Shown here: piece by piece, positions 20,001 through 26,974 of the stretch
Layout of the letters: every line of letters starts with the position of its first letter
Position numbering within the stretch: position 1 is the stretch's first letter
The notes under the pieces: generated by a model
The model's database searches: none
What the model was told of the DNA's origin: nothing
What the model saw: the letters and a program-made list of their open reading frames with translations, nothing else
Translations under genes and position numbers: made by a program
Source of the DNA: a virus
Length of the DNA stretch: 40,162 bases
IMG/VR virus record: IMGVR_UViG_3300013006_000062
Span: 1 to 40,162 of that record
Reading direction: 5' to 3' (one strand)

Positions 20001-22828
20001 TTAAAAATATTGGAGACAATAGATCCGCTATATTGGAAAGAATAAGTCAGCAATTAGGAAACTTTACCGATTATTACAATATTGTTTTTAGTGAAAACGG
20101 AACTATTCAAATTAAAAATAGTATATGGGATTACAGTAATGTAAACTATTCTTATGATTCTAGTCCATTGGATGAAGCTCTATTTGATCAGGTACCTGAT
20201 TTAGAATTATATTATATTTTGACAGCATTAAAAGATGATTTATTTGTTAATGATCTCAAGGCCAATTGGAATTTATTTTTCTTTAAGGCTGTGCGGTACG
20301 CATTGACTGAGCAAAAATTACTAGATTGGGCATTTAAGACCAGTTTTATCAGCATAAAAAATACTACTGATATATTAAGCCAGCCAGTGGCCTATAGTTT
20401 AGATACTAGTCAATATTACGAGGAATTTATTAAAGAGATAAAACCCTATCACTCTCAGATTAGAGAATTTGTTGCTGCCTACAGTAATTTAGAAAACACC
20501 AGAATTAACACAACTGATTTTGATTTTCCTCCTTACTACAATGCGGAAATTAAAGATTTTGATGTTGCAGAATTACCGGTTAATTCAATTAATTCTGCAA
20601 CATTAACTAGTACACCTTTAGATCAATATCCGTGGAAATCATGGGCTGATAATTTTACCTACACTTTGGAAGACATATTAGTTGCCGATCCAGGCAAAGG
20701 GTATACTCAAGATCCGATTGTTTCAATTGGTGGTGGTGCCACTGCTAAGGCTTATATTCGAAACGGCGGAGTTTATCGAATTGTAGTCACAAATCCTGGA
20801 ATTGGGTACACACAGAGGCCTCAAATAAGCATTAGCGGTGGCGGACCTTATGTTACTGACATTGCTACCGCCTCAGCTGTGCTTTCTAATTCTACGGTGC
20901 GTAAAAATATCGTAGGAATAAAATTTGATAGATATAGTGTAAATGCTGAAATAAGCAACATTGAAGTAACCGAAACATTTATCTGTGATGGAAAGAAAAT
21001 TGAATTTGAATTAGAATGGCTGGCAGATCCTGATAAGTTAAAAATATTCCCAACTCTTGACAAGAAATTAATTTTAGCTGCTGACTATAAGATTGTTCAA
21101 TTTTCTAAAAGTGACGACCTTGAAAAATTTAACAAATATTCTAAATTTGTTTTCCTTAACACATTACCTAAAGAAAATCAAATTTTTAAGATTACCTATA
21201 GTAAAAATATCAGCCTGTTCAATGCAGTAGATAGAATAGACAATTATTATAATCCTAGCTCAACAATGCCAGGAAAATACTATCCATTATTAATGACCGG
21301 ATTTGAGTACCCTGGAACGGCGATTCAAGGGTTAAGATTTAATTATTCTACACCGCTAGGTAATGAATATGGAAATTATGGAGGTGGTGGGTGGGATGAT
21401 TTTGTTGATTACTATGCTAAGGCTAAGGTAGTTAGAAATGTTACCACCAGCACTACAACGCTGTTTCTAAGCACTACTACTGGTATTATTCCGGGACAGG
21501 TTATAAATTTCTTAAATTCTTCCACCCTGAGAGTAAGAACAGACACGGTAGTTGTTTCTGTTAATACCGCAACTCGATCTATTCAAATCAGTTCTCCTCA
21601 GTACAGTATTTTAAGAGCCAGATCAACTGCTACTGCGGTTGGCTCTGCTATGACTATAGAAACCCTAACAGAATTTCATGGAGATTATAGAATAGGAGAC
21701 AGAATATTAATCTCTGGAATAATCACCAGCGGATATAATGGCGAGTACACTCTTGACACCATTTACAGCAACAGTATGTTTGGTGTTACAGCATATCAAG
21801 TATTGGGAAATACGGTGGCTACTCTTATCACGGCCACTGTTAGGGCCTATAGTATAATATCTCCGGTGTATGCTCAAACAAAATTGTTAGGCAAGTATAG
21901 TTTTAATGCAGGTTATTGCCCAGTTCCAGCATCAACACTTACTGCTGGTACGTATGCAATTTCAGTAGCACCGTCTGAATACACATGGTATTTAGGAGTA
22001 CCGTATTATTCTTTTGGAACTATCCCATCGAGCATTAATGAAGGTGGTAGTGGCACATTTAATATTATTACGGCTAATGTTTCAAATGGAACTACAGTAT
22101 ATTGGACCATAGGAAATGTTAGCACTACGGCCACTGACTTTTCTGCATCATACGGTTCGTTTACTGTTAACAATAACACTGGATCGTTTACAGTATCTCC
22201 TACCGCTGATACTACAACAGAAGGTTTTGAGACATTTGTAGTTTATCTTAGAACTTTGAGCACTTCGGGATCTATTGTGTCAACTAGCACCTCGGTGACA
22301 ATTAATGATACAAGTCAAGGAGGTGGTGGAGGTGGAGGTATCGAGGTTGCAGCATTTGCAGGCGGAACAGCTTACGTTAATACTTTCTCTTACTGGAGTT
22401 CTAACCAAATGAATGCTGTGCCGGCTAGTTATGCCGAATTCCAATTCAATACAAACGGCACGATATCTGTTGCTTATTCTAGTCCAGACAGTCCGTTGTA
22501 CGGTTATGTAACTCGATATGTTAGTACATTTACTAACACCGGTACCAATTATGATATTAAAGTAGACATGAGAATTGGTGATGGGGTACAAAGAAGTTCG
22601 GCCGCTAGAACCGACTATTATGTTTTAGGTAACTTTGAATCTCCTACTAGTGGAAATTCCACAGGCTGGGTCAATTTAGGAACACAGAGGACTATTCGTG
22701 TTGAACTGTCCTCTGGAGCAACCTCAGGAGATTATGTAGCACTAGCAACAACAGTATCTATAGGACCTACAGGAACAGCTACTACTAGCACATCGTCGTA
22801 CTTTGGTATAGATATAGGGGAAATATAA
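11078..22828 (+). CDS. giant baseplate/tail structural protein (gp7 position) with FG-GAP propeller and Calx-beta domain
   Basis: 3916 residues in one open frame, one base after gp6, where T4 has gp7 (1032 residues). The N-terminus (KSVNFLPAYIRSDKNSKFLS, then FDPSVDNYITSLSPLRNSY) resembles large structural proteins of marine T4-like phages. Residues about 1985-2445 hold seven repeats, each an aromatic/Met-Gly start followed 10-20 residues later by a GAP-like motif: VSLPGY, LAGAPVA, VGAPGS, ISAPKF, VSSIKS, IGSLGT, VGAPFN. This is the FG-GAP pattern and fits a seven-bladed propeller. Near 2841, 2878, 3203 and 3239 are four GxGYxxxP-type beta repeats. Residues about 3646-3747 are Calx-beta-like (INEGGSGTF, then TTTEGFETFVVYL), followed by a six-Gly linker and a terminal beta domain. 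Likely an outer-wedge or adhesion component; the wedge role is inferred from position. Confidence 0.65.
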   Translation: MAEQNKKSVNFLPAYIRSDKNSKFLSSTIDQLIQTPKLERIDGFVGSNITPNFDPSVDNYITSLSPLRNSYQLEPAMVFRDSVSNITDVVSYDDLINEISVQGGNADNLDRVFRTKFYSYDPLIDWDKLINYNQYYWLPNGPDAITVSVPPGFGNFNLLNSSTFTMSNGYKFSNGMKVIFTNPFKLQGKNISSGTEYIVEGIGSGIKLIDLNLLEVNGSLATIYNETFDNSKFDQYGFDSDEKLALVPEYITINRASKDLNPWSRYNRWVHQDVINTTAIINNVDPVYQFKYKAKRPIVEFKADIQLYRFGNNGIENIDLIDNSTTDISIIEGALGYYVDGELLQNGYRIVFNNADDLTIRNKIYKVRFTTSTFVIHLSETVDSGVSDLDSVSVNYGTNYSGKSFYYSVDDDKWLLAQQHESLNEFPLFDLFNSDGISYTKNENENNFSGNKIFGYELGSSVADSVLGFSVKQDQNAIGIGSYLFKNYFMTDSFSIVIDNIKQTQSAATTFLKINDIDNGVYSLANVWTSAENYQIPILETQIIGTSTSTVSVLSLDAPLTSTVTSYLSFVNSKITQTSATINATSFSVSFNNSLTENDVVLLKINTNQIPNSNGCYEPTLSLTNNPLNGPIASVTLSQLTDHVASMVYRSSNFVGEFPGSSNLRDLYGYEKYGTQLITNENPISFSHIFLGKKEHNVVDSIRFAAEKYNQFKLNFLRTLDTITDQVDTVSIVDTILLEISQNNTPSSSFFRSDMAGYGPSKIIREITVTNSYISEYPIGVEFDLSKLSFKSVLIYVNNVQLISGQDYEFILANGSVKFLTTLSVGAVIKIHYYESTLSGYIPSTPTKLGLYPKFVPARITDDRYADSSQLMIQGHDGSLTKAYGDFRDDVILEFEKRIFNNIKVECNRTIYDILSVIPGAFRESEYTINQANDLLVYDYAKWASIYNVDIFTNDTYDAGTYRTWNYTNTVDTLLGKPAFGTWRAVFKYFYDTDRPHTHPWEMLGFTTKPSWWNSKYGVSYTPLNAPLMWTHLENGYIADGEFKGTWDKYKRPGLSNIIPVNSSGALRDLNSFLVVGAGPSSQREDWVFGDYSPAEVAWRNSSYWPFALNVAAALLYPSNYTSKLFDVSRTTINAIGQVVYKEDNLYLDPRKLLIDGINDSQTSGFGNFVIEKGQTNYQDYVTKLAQDLTYLDLNLFHKLGGFTSKEKIQVKINAVDPQSTKPGIILPPEDYSLILNVSNPIKSARISGVIVQKDNGNFVLKGYDRNYPFFNIYQPIKSAIDGAVVVGGKQEHYNLWQPATSDGNSGLSAIDITTAGTYSIKFYKQGQIVLYNGRYYRVKTSHNAQTVFDPNLFQQLPRLPSTGGARAQTSNRFENVVTKVIYGTIFSTIQEVYDVLIGYGAWLEDQGFIFDQYNADLAEMVDWKFSGKEFLYWSTQKWAEGNLITLSPFADYLKYKFKDSVVDNLFAKNYEYSLQKADGQGFPTDNFDIIREDSGCVIQTKDTQEGIFFAVLNSVQKEHGMVFNNTTIFNDTIYDPDSGYRQKRIRLYGFRTRGWNGDLTSPGFVYDNVEITEWQSYKGYIPGKVVRYNGVYYEANQPIISDETFDFNKWDILASKPTPQFVPNFDYKISQFDDFYSLDIDNFDYTQQKLAQHLIGYTPRKYLNKIFTDPIAQYKFYQGFIREKGTKNPLTKILKASQNRDQGSIEITEEWAIRVGSYGGFETYNEIEFTLQEGLYVENPYVIEFIDKIPSDPLALVHYTSSTNLLITPSNYIATATFATIEGTFDDNNLELTTAGYVRTDDVTATAYNKNSLLDIANNSILQNGDTIWLGFLENGDWDVYRYTHQRAKIAGVYVSSPGTEITFVTNIHHNLQIGDIVSVVRFNAQVDGIHIVTAIPEVGQFTVASALAGIVNEPLLAYGSLYRFESARHSDFPALAAASDLFNLPENSKVWIDQDTDQKWVAYEKIKNYNTGTVYSSISIPSGQHMGAAIVADKDSNTVLVSLPGYKSATSINYGKISVYDKSTNENLVKKFDYALNTGGKIYCQLNTSTDFGYSLALDDAKDLFLAGAPVASAIRATTATNRLLVLSTGTGVIRPSYKEGLVKISSRNDRDTAEVTSAVLAQPYSTATNANSRFGHSLYVNKVAASTSTLLLVGAPGSSAYLGTGTVYAYNIDKFGTTVTVTNHPAGITINSTSTILLNRGSRWGYAISGSSSGDIIAISAPKFYSSGSAGIVQIFDKNLNWKQNLSSPFDVNDEFGHEVKVSPSGDFIFVSSIKSQSYIGTMGKVAVYTVNDSGTYVLSQILKNPLENTNLKFGVSLSISQDEQNLIIGSLGTNRSRILKFYQNANKKLGETTFDNNETRFLSSVADSGAVYVYNNFDNFFIQADELLPDEILEGGRYGLALASTDNSIFVGAPFNDITQSAQDKSKVYQFKKKDSTKNSWYRLRSQGPLVDVKPFQRIALIDTFNEEVLDYLDIVDPLKNKIVGIAEQELKYKLAADPAIYSVGLAATNNDTETNWLDEHVGELWWDLSTAKYIWYEQGNDIFRKNNWGKLFPGASIDVYEWVKSDLLPNEWAAQADTSRGLIKGISGQPRYPDNTVISVKQIFNTVTGSFENVYYFWVKNKTIVPGLVNRRISSLQVANLIADPLANGLKFVEVLSANSIAFANVQTSLVGDRISANIAFDTIDNQIPRHTEWMLMQEGSSHSMPNELLDKKLIDSLLGRDLYGRSVPAPELTFRNRYGLGIRPQQTLFKNRFEALRNLIEFSNYILENNQTTSNYYSFDKLNSYESIPDEFQREYDQIVDDIEELDTIDTTSYRQGQLTCIVRNGKIYSVSIIDSGYGYLLPPKVSVASSNDAEILTTIDNQGQIISVKLQNAGSGFVQAPALTVRPQAVVVANNVNAGGRWTLHTFNYQQTLWDKVRTQLYNTPLFWNYINWVSTEYDQYKSIKYIIDNVYELNLISNPQPGDYVKIKNIGDNRSAILERISQQLGNFTDYYNIVFSENGTIQIKNSIWDYSNVNYSYDSSPLDEALFDQVPDLELYYILTALKDDLFVNDLKANWNLFFFKAVRYALTEQKLLDWAFKTSFISIKNTTDILSQPVAYSLDTSQYYEEFIKEIKPYHSQIREFVAAYSNLENTRINTTDFDFPPYYNAEIKDFDVAELPVNSINSATLTSTPLDQYPWKSWADNFTYTLEDILVADPGKGYTQDPIVSIGGGATAKAYIRNGGVYRIVVTNPGIGYTQRPQISISGGGPYVTDIATASAVLSNSTVRKNIVGIKFDRYSVNAEISNIEVTETFICDGKKIEFELEWLADPDKLKIFPTLDKKLILAADYKIVQFSKSDDLEKFNKYSKFVFLNTLPKENQIFKITYSKNISLFNAVDRIDNYYNPSSTMPGKYYPLLMTGFEYPGTAIQGLRFNYSTPLGNEYGNYGGGGWDDFVDYYAKAKVVRNVTTSTTTLFLSTTTGIIPGQVINFLNSSTLRVRTDTVVVSVNTATRSIQISSPQYSILRARSTATAVGSAMTIETLTEFHGDYRIGDRILISGIITSGYNGEYTLDTIYSNSMFGVTAYQVLGNTVATLITATVRAYSIISPVYAQTKLLGKYSFNAGYCPVPASTLTAGTYAISVAPSEYTWYLGVPYYSFGTIPSSINEGGSGTFNIITANVSNGTTVYWTIGNVSTTATDFSASYGSFTVNNNTGSFTVSPTADTTTEGFETFVVYLRTLSTSGSIVSTSTSVTINDTSQGGGGGGGIEVAAFAGGTAYVNTFSYWSSNQMNAVPASYAEFQFNTNGTISVAYSSPDSPLYGYVTRYVSTFTNTGTNYDIKVDMRIGDGVQRSSAARTDYYVLGNFESPTSGNSTGWVNLGTQRTIRVELSSGATSGDYVALATTVSIGPTGTATTSTSSYFGIDIGEI

Positions 22829-22844
22829 AGGTCATCTAACACCT

Positions 22845-22853
22845 CATAAATAT
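22845..22853 (+). promoter_or_regulatory. candidate late promoter-like ATAAATA before adhesin gene
   Basis: CATAAATAT lies in the 29-base gap after the giant gene, with the ATAAATA core ending five bases before the ATG at 22858. The core matches T4-like late promoters, but the spacing would put the transcription start at the start codon, so it may drive a leaderless mRNA or be coincidental. Confidence 0.35.
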
Positions 22854-22857
22854 TAGC

Positions 22858-24441
22858 ATGTCAACAGCAACCTTTACAATATCTAACATAGGTGACAATC
22901 CTGTTACCATAACTGGCATTACATTTAATACGCCTAGTGGTATTTCTCACGTTGCTGATTTGACAAATCTAGGTGGAAGTGCTGCATTTACAGGTTCAAT
23001 AGCCACCCTATCCTACAGTCTAAATTACCCACTCAGTCAAACTTTCACAGTTAATCATACTACAAATACCGGTGTAACAATCGCTTCAACATTGGCTAGT
23101 ACTATAGTTATTAATGGTTCGAGTGGTACTTCGGCCACTATCACTGTAACTGATGTTGTAACAACATCCACAGATTTAATAATTCCTACTACTGCTACAT
23201 TTTATTCTTATACAATCCCAGGTACCTATTATCTTGTACCACCTTATCGATATGCCACCGCAACAATAATTGGAGCTGGTGGAGGAGGTGGCGGTAATGA
23301 TGGTGGGGGAGATAATTGGGCAGGCGGCGGTGGAGGTTCTGGTGCCTATACGGTCAGCTATCTAGATTTCAACAACACAGGAAGTCTAGAGATTGTTGTC
23401 GGAGCAGGAGGATTACCCGCTAGTGTAACTTATAATGGTTATGCTTTTCCTGGAATAGAGGGTAAAACTAGAACAGGTACCAAGGCCGGAGGAACCGGCG
23501 GCACTTCTTTTGTTTTTTGGACTACTTCAGGTTATTATTATTCATCATTTGCTACTGGTGGCAGCGGCGGTAGTGGTAATACTAGCGATTACCGATACAC
23601 TGTTACTGGCGGATCGGGAGGATCTACCTCCGGTACCGGATTATCAAAAAATGGAGTCAAAGGCGAAGATGTAAATAGACCCACTTTTGAAAGAAATAGT
23701 TACAGAGCTGCATATGGTGGGGCTATTTCAGGAATTACTACAGGTACAGGCGGCAACAGCCATGATAGCAATTTTGGTACTAACTTAGATATTCATTTGC
23801 CTAATGGAGGAGGAGATGGTGCTGTTTTTCTTCTTTTTAGCAATACAAATCCCACAGGAACTACTACGGCAACTGTTGTTGCAAATTTTGGACAATCTGG
23901 ATCTAGCATAACCTCTCTCAATGGTAGATCAAAACCTTCATACACTATGGTGCAGATAACTTCTGCTGGCGGATTCAATTTTGATATTAGTTCACTATCG
24001 AGTCAAGCAGGTTCTGGAATTGATGTATATCCAGCTCCTGCTAGCAATCAAAGATGGGCTACAGAACCGTTAATTGGAGGTACCCCGGTTAGCAGTACCG
24101 GATATTATGTAAGGGCTAGAGTCGATCCATTAACCGCTTGGTTAGGTGATGCTGCATTTACAGGGCCAGGATTTGCTGCAGCACTTGATAACAGCTATTT
24201 TGCTACTTATGGTTATAGTTCGGTGCAAGGTAGTTGGGTAACTGTAACTACCGCAACTAATTATGTTAATGGGTTTGGAAAATCAGGATGGCGTTTATAT
24301 GGAATATATGATCCTTCGTCGGGGGATGATTCTTCTGCTCTATGTAATTTAACTATAGAAGTTTCGAATACGACGACCGGAGTTATATTAGCATCTGGCT
24401 CTTATCAATGCTACATGTACTCCAATAATTCTTACGCATAA
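22858..24441 (+). CDS. glycine-rich tail adhesin-like protein
   Basis: 527 residues, not assignable to a named T4 protein. Residues 1-100 look like an immunoglobulin-like beta domain (FTISNIGDNPVTITGITFN, resembling ASPM/SPD-2/Hydin-type repeats). Near residue 123 YSYTIPGTYYLVPPY leads into a glycine-rich domain (about 135-325) with Gly runs in IIGAGGGGGG, WAGGGGGSGAYT, GGTGGTSF, GGSGGSGN and GGGDGAVF. This pattern occurs in phage tail tip adhesins; in the S16-type gp38 adhesin such Gly motifs form a polyglycine-II core displaying receptor-binding loops. Residues 390-527 form another beta-rich domain (GYYVRARVDPL, then WRLYGIYDPSSGDDS). No Shine-Dalgarno precedes the ATG. It lies between the giant protein and the 841-residue protein, in the same frame as the latter. 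Receptor binding is inference. Confidence 0.55.
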   Translation: MSTATFTISNIGDNPVTITGITFNTPSGISHVADLTNLGGSAAFTGSIATLSYSLNYPLSQTFTVNHTTNTGVTIASTLASTIVINGSSGTSATITVTDVVTTSTDLIIPTTATFYSYTIPGTYYLVPPYRYATATIIGAGGGGGGNDGGGDNWAGGGGGSGAYTVSYLDFNNTGSLEIVVGAGGLPASVTYNGYAFPGIEGKTRTGTKAGGTGGTSFVFWTTSGYYYSSFATGGSGGSGNTSDYRYTVTGGSGGSTSGTGLSKNGVKGEDVNRPTFERNSYRAAYGGAISGITTGTGGNSHDSNFGTNLDIHLPNGGGDGAVFLLFSNTNPTGTTTATVVANFGQSGSSITSLNGRSKPSYTMVQITSAGGFNFDISSLSSQAGSGIDVYPAPASNQRWATEPLIGGTPVSSTGYYVRARVDPLTAWLGDAAFTGPGFAAALDNSYFATYGYSSVQGSWVTVTTATNYVNGFGKSGWRLYGIYDPSSGDDSSALCNLTIEVSNTTTGVILASGSYQCYMYSNNSYA

Positions 24442-24447
24442 TCTAAT

Positions 24448-26973
24448 ATGAACACTATTGACAATATATCTACAGCACAATCTGTAACATTAATTACAGA
24501 CAATCCTTTCACGGATGTCACTAAGGCTATAGTTATAGTCGATAACACTGTCATCACTACGGCTACTACCACCACAATCTATTATGAGCTAGTAGCAGAC
24601 TCAGTGGGCCGAGCGGTTATAAACATCAAAAACGTAACAAATAGTGCCACATGTTATACAGTTACAGCCACTATATACGGTGATCCTGCGGTCGAATTTT
24701 GGAAATATGATTTTGACGCCGCTGGTCTAGATACTGCTATATCGGGCGGAAATTGGAATAATTCTGGAAACTTGGTAGGAGCCTTGGGATATGCACCGGA
24801 AGATTTGATCATAGATGGCGATGCTTTTATGTCACCTAATGTCAGCTATGCTCCTGAAGAATTAGTTCCTGGTCATACCACAGACAGCCTTGGCATAAAT
24901 GTCTATACCAAAGACAGTCAATCATACGGTACAATAATAACTGGCGCATTTCCGGTAATTGCAGGTACTACAACATCTGCATATCTTTCGATCCTGCCAG
25001 AAGCTGATGCAGGCATCATGGTCTACTATAATAATACAATATTTCAAAGATCTACATCGTTGTATTCATTAACAGGTAATCAATTTTTTATCGAAGGAGA
25101 TAGATTAATCCTTCCTCCGCAGGCCGTTGGTGGACGTGGAGGATATACTATAGTAAGGATTGGCGGGACTGGGTTGATTGATAGCAATGTATTATCTGTA
25201 GAAAATACGTCTACTGGTGTTGTAGATAGTCTATTAAGTTATACAGATGTTAGGGCTGTATATGTATTAGTCAACGGACAAGAGGTTAGTCAAATAACTA
25301 CTACAACCGATTACGGTTATATGGTTCAACCTGATTTTACAGATAATAAAAGGGCCAGTGTTTGGTTGTACAATTTGCCTTATGACTCTAATACCATAGA
25401 AGCATGGTTCTTTGATACTCCTTACATAAAATTTAATAGAATGAATGAAGAGTATTTTTCCGTACCAGGAACCACATCTACTGTTATTTTGTCTCGTCCG
25501 CCCGGAGATTGGGGACCCTATAGCGACAAGGCCATAGTTGAAACTGGGTTTGGTGCAACTAGTACTGTACGTACAAGATTGACCCCTCCTCCGGTTAGTA
25601 ACTATACCGTTTCTGGGGGTGCTACTGTTTTTGCTATCGATAGCAAAAACAGTCATCCTGCAAATTATTATATTGCTGCTCAGATTATGGTTTATGCAGA
25701 CGGAGTTCGGCTACAGTCGGGATTTGATTTTATATTTGACTTGCCTAACAATAATATCATATTGACTACTGGCCAATTCCTTAATGGCACTTATATTTCT
25801 ATTGCTAGGTTAGAAGATTACGAGTATGTGATCAGTGGAAATATTTTACAGTTTGTAACACCTGTTTCTAATACCACAATTAAAGTCACTACATTTAACA
25901 ATCACGATGCTATGTTTATGCAAACTGAAAAATTTGCATATACCCCCATAAAACGATTCACACTTCTTAAGCCTGTGATTAACGAGAATTATGTATGGGT
26001 ATATCTCAACGGAATTCCTTTGATACATCGTTATGATTTTGAAATATTAGAAGATCAAAGAACAATTCAGTTAGACGAATGGTTTGTGGTAGAAGATCTT
26101 AATAGTACACTATTAATTACATCAATTATGATGCCAGAGTACACTGGTAGAATTTTAGGATTTAGGGTTTTCAATGATTTTTTTGATAGATCTCATTACA
26201 AAAGATTGTCAGCTTATCACACTACCTTTTTAATTGAACCTTTGAAATATACTGACAATAAAATAGTAGTCCATGACGGAGATGCTAGATTATCTCCATT
26301 TAATGCTCAAAGAAATATACCGGGGGTTGTACTCATTGACAGGGAAAGAATTGAATATAATGAAATGGATGGTAATGTTCTAACGTATCTAAGAAGAGGA
26401 ACCTTAGGAACAGGTCCTGCATTTTATATAGACGAAGCTAGTAAGGTTATAGATCAAGGAATTCAACAAACTATCCCGTATTCGGACACTGTGTATATTC
26501 AAAATTTTACATCAACAAACACCACTACCTATATTATAACAGCTACTAGTACCTCAACGATCGGTGACGGTATAACATTAACTAGCGGAATTGATGCCAT
26601 TGATCAAGTGTTGGTATACTACAGTGGAAGGCAACTACGTAAACATTCAGTAGACATGTACGAATCGGTAACCAGTACCAATTTGATCACTATGCCTAGT
26701 GAATTTACTATTTCCACTTCAAGTCAGGCATTGACGTTAAATATTAATGGCGGAATAGAATCTGGTGTTTTAATTTCTATTATACAGAAAAAAGGATACG
26801 TGTGGACAGGAACAGAGTCATTATTGATTAGTAATGTTCGTCAGGCACAGTTCTTAAGATCCGAGGGAGCAGAGCTACCTGATACATATTACTACGGTGG
26901 AGATCCTAGGCTTCTTGACAGTAATAACATTCCGCTCACTGATGATAGCGGAGTTTCTTTAACAAGGTACTAA
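24448..26973 (+). CDS. large structural protein, possible detached C-terminal part of the giant protein
   Basis: 841 residues. Residues 1-80 are a Thr/Val-rich beta domain. From about residue 88 (FWKYDFDAAGLDTAISGGNW) the sequence resembles the C-terminal part of giant T4-like structural proteins, including DLIIDGDAFMSPNVSYAPEE, the APEELVPG motif near residue 137 and INVYTK. Later blocks repeat the layout 'VYVLVNGQEV / VYADGVRLQSGFDF / VYLNGIPLIHRYDF / VYYSGRQLRKHSV', each a short strand with a Gly turn, suggesting four or so copies of one beta module. It starts in the same frame as the upstream adhesin, separated only by one TAA and two codons, and has no Shine-Dalgarno, so coupled translation is likely. 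A perfect 30-base palindrome falls at about residues 393-402. Structural role is likely; exact function unknown. Confidence 0.55.
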   Translation: MNTIDNISTAQSVTLITDNPFTDVTKAIVIVDNTVITTATTTTIYYELVADSVGRAVINIKNVTNSATCYTVTATIYGDPAVEFWKYDFDAAGLDTAISGGNWNNSGNLVGALGYAPEDLIIDGDAFMSPNVSYAPEELVPGHTTDSLGINVYTKDSQSYGTIITGAFPVIAGTTTSAYLSILPEADAGIMVYYNNTIFQRSTSLYSLTGNQFFIEGDRLILPPQAVGGRGGYTIVRIGGTGLIDSNVLSVENTSTGVVDSLLSYTDVRAVYVLVNGQEVSQITTTTDYGYMVQPDFTDNKRASVWLYNLPYDSNTIEAWFFDTPYIKFNRMNEEYFSVPGTTSTVILSRPPGDWGPYSDKAIVETGFGATSTVRTRLTPPPVSNYTVSGGATVFAIDSKNSHPANYYIAAQIMVYADGVRLQSGFDFIFDLPNNNIILTTGQFLNGTYISIARLEDYEYVISGNILQFVTPVSNTTIKVTTFNNHDAMFMQTEKFAYTPIKRFTLLKPVINENYVWVYLNGIPLIHRYDFEILEDQRTIQLDEWFVVEDLNSTLLITSIMMPEYTGRILGFRVFNDFFDRSHYKRLSAYHTTFLIEPLKYTDNKIVVHDGDARLSPFNAQRNIPGVVLIDRERIEYNEMDGNVLTYLRRGTLGTGPAFYIDEASKVIDQGIQQTIPYSDTVYIQNFTSTNTTTYIITATSTSTIGDGITLTSGIDAIDQVLVYYSGRQLRKHSVDMYESVTSTNLITMPSEFTISTSSQALTLNINGGIESGVLISIIQKKGYVWTGTESLLISNVRQAQFLRSEGAELPDTYYYGGDPRLLDSNNIPLTDDSGVSLTRY
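25624..25653. repeat. perfect 30-bp palindrome inside a structural gene
   Basis: ACTGTTTTTGCTATC is followed without a gap by its exact reverse complement, with ATCGAT at the centre. Flanking bases (T at 25623, C at 25654) break the symmetry. Both strands therefore read the same, and both can encode VFAIDSKNS. It has T-runs before and A-runs after the centre on either strand, the reverse of an intrinsic terminator. Confidence 0.95.
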
Positions 26974-26974
26974 T

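Noticed and set aside
24439-24450. Programmed readthrough joining the adhesin and the 841-residue protein
   Set aside because: The frames match and one TAA separates them, but an ATG follows within two codons and no readthrough context or stem was seen; separate genes are simpler.
25624-25653. Palindrome read as an intrinsic terminator
   Set aside because: The T-run precedes and the A-run follows the stem centre on both strands, and no separate T-tract follows the hairpin.
25267-25656. 129-codon open frame on the - strand within the 841-residue gene, starting in the palindrome
   Set aside because: It lies fully inside a better supported gene and its first residues repeat the sense peptide only because the palindrome reads alike on both strands; no ribosome site.
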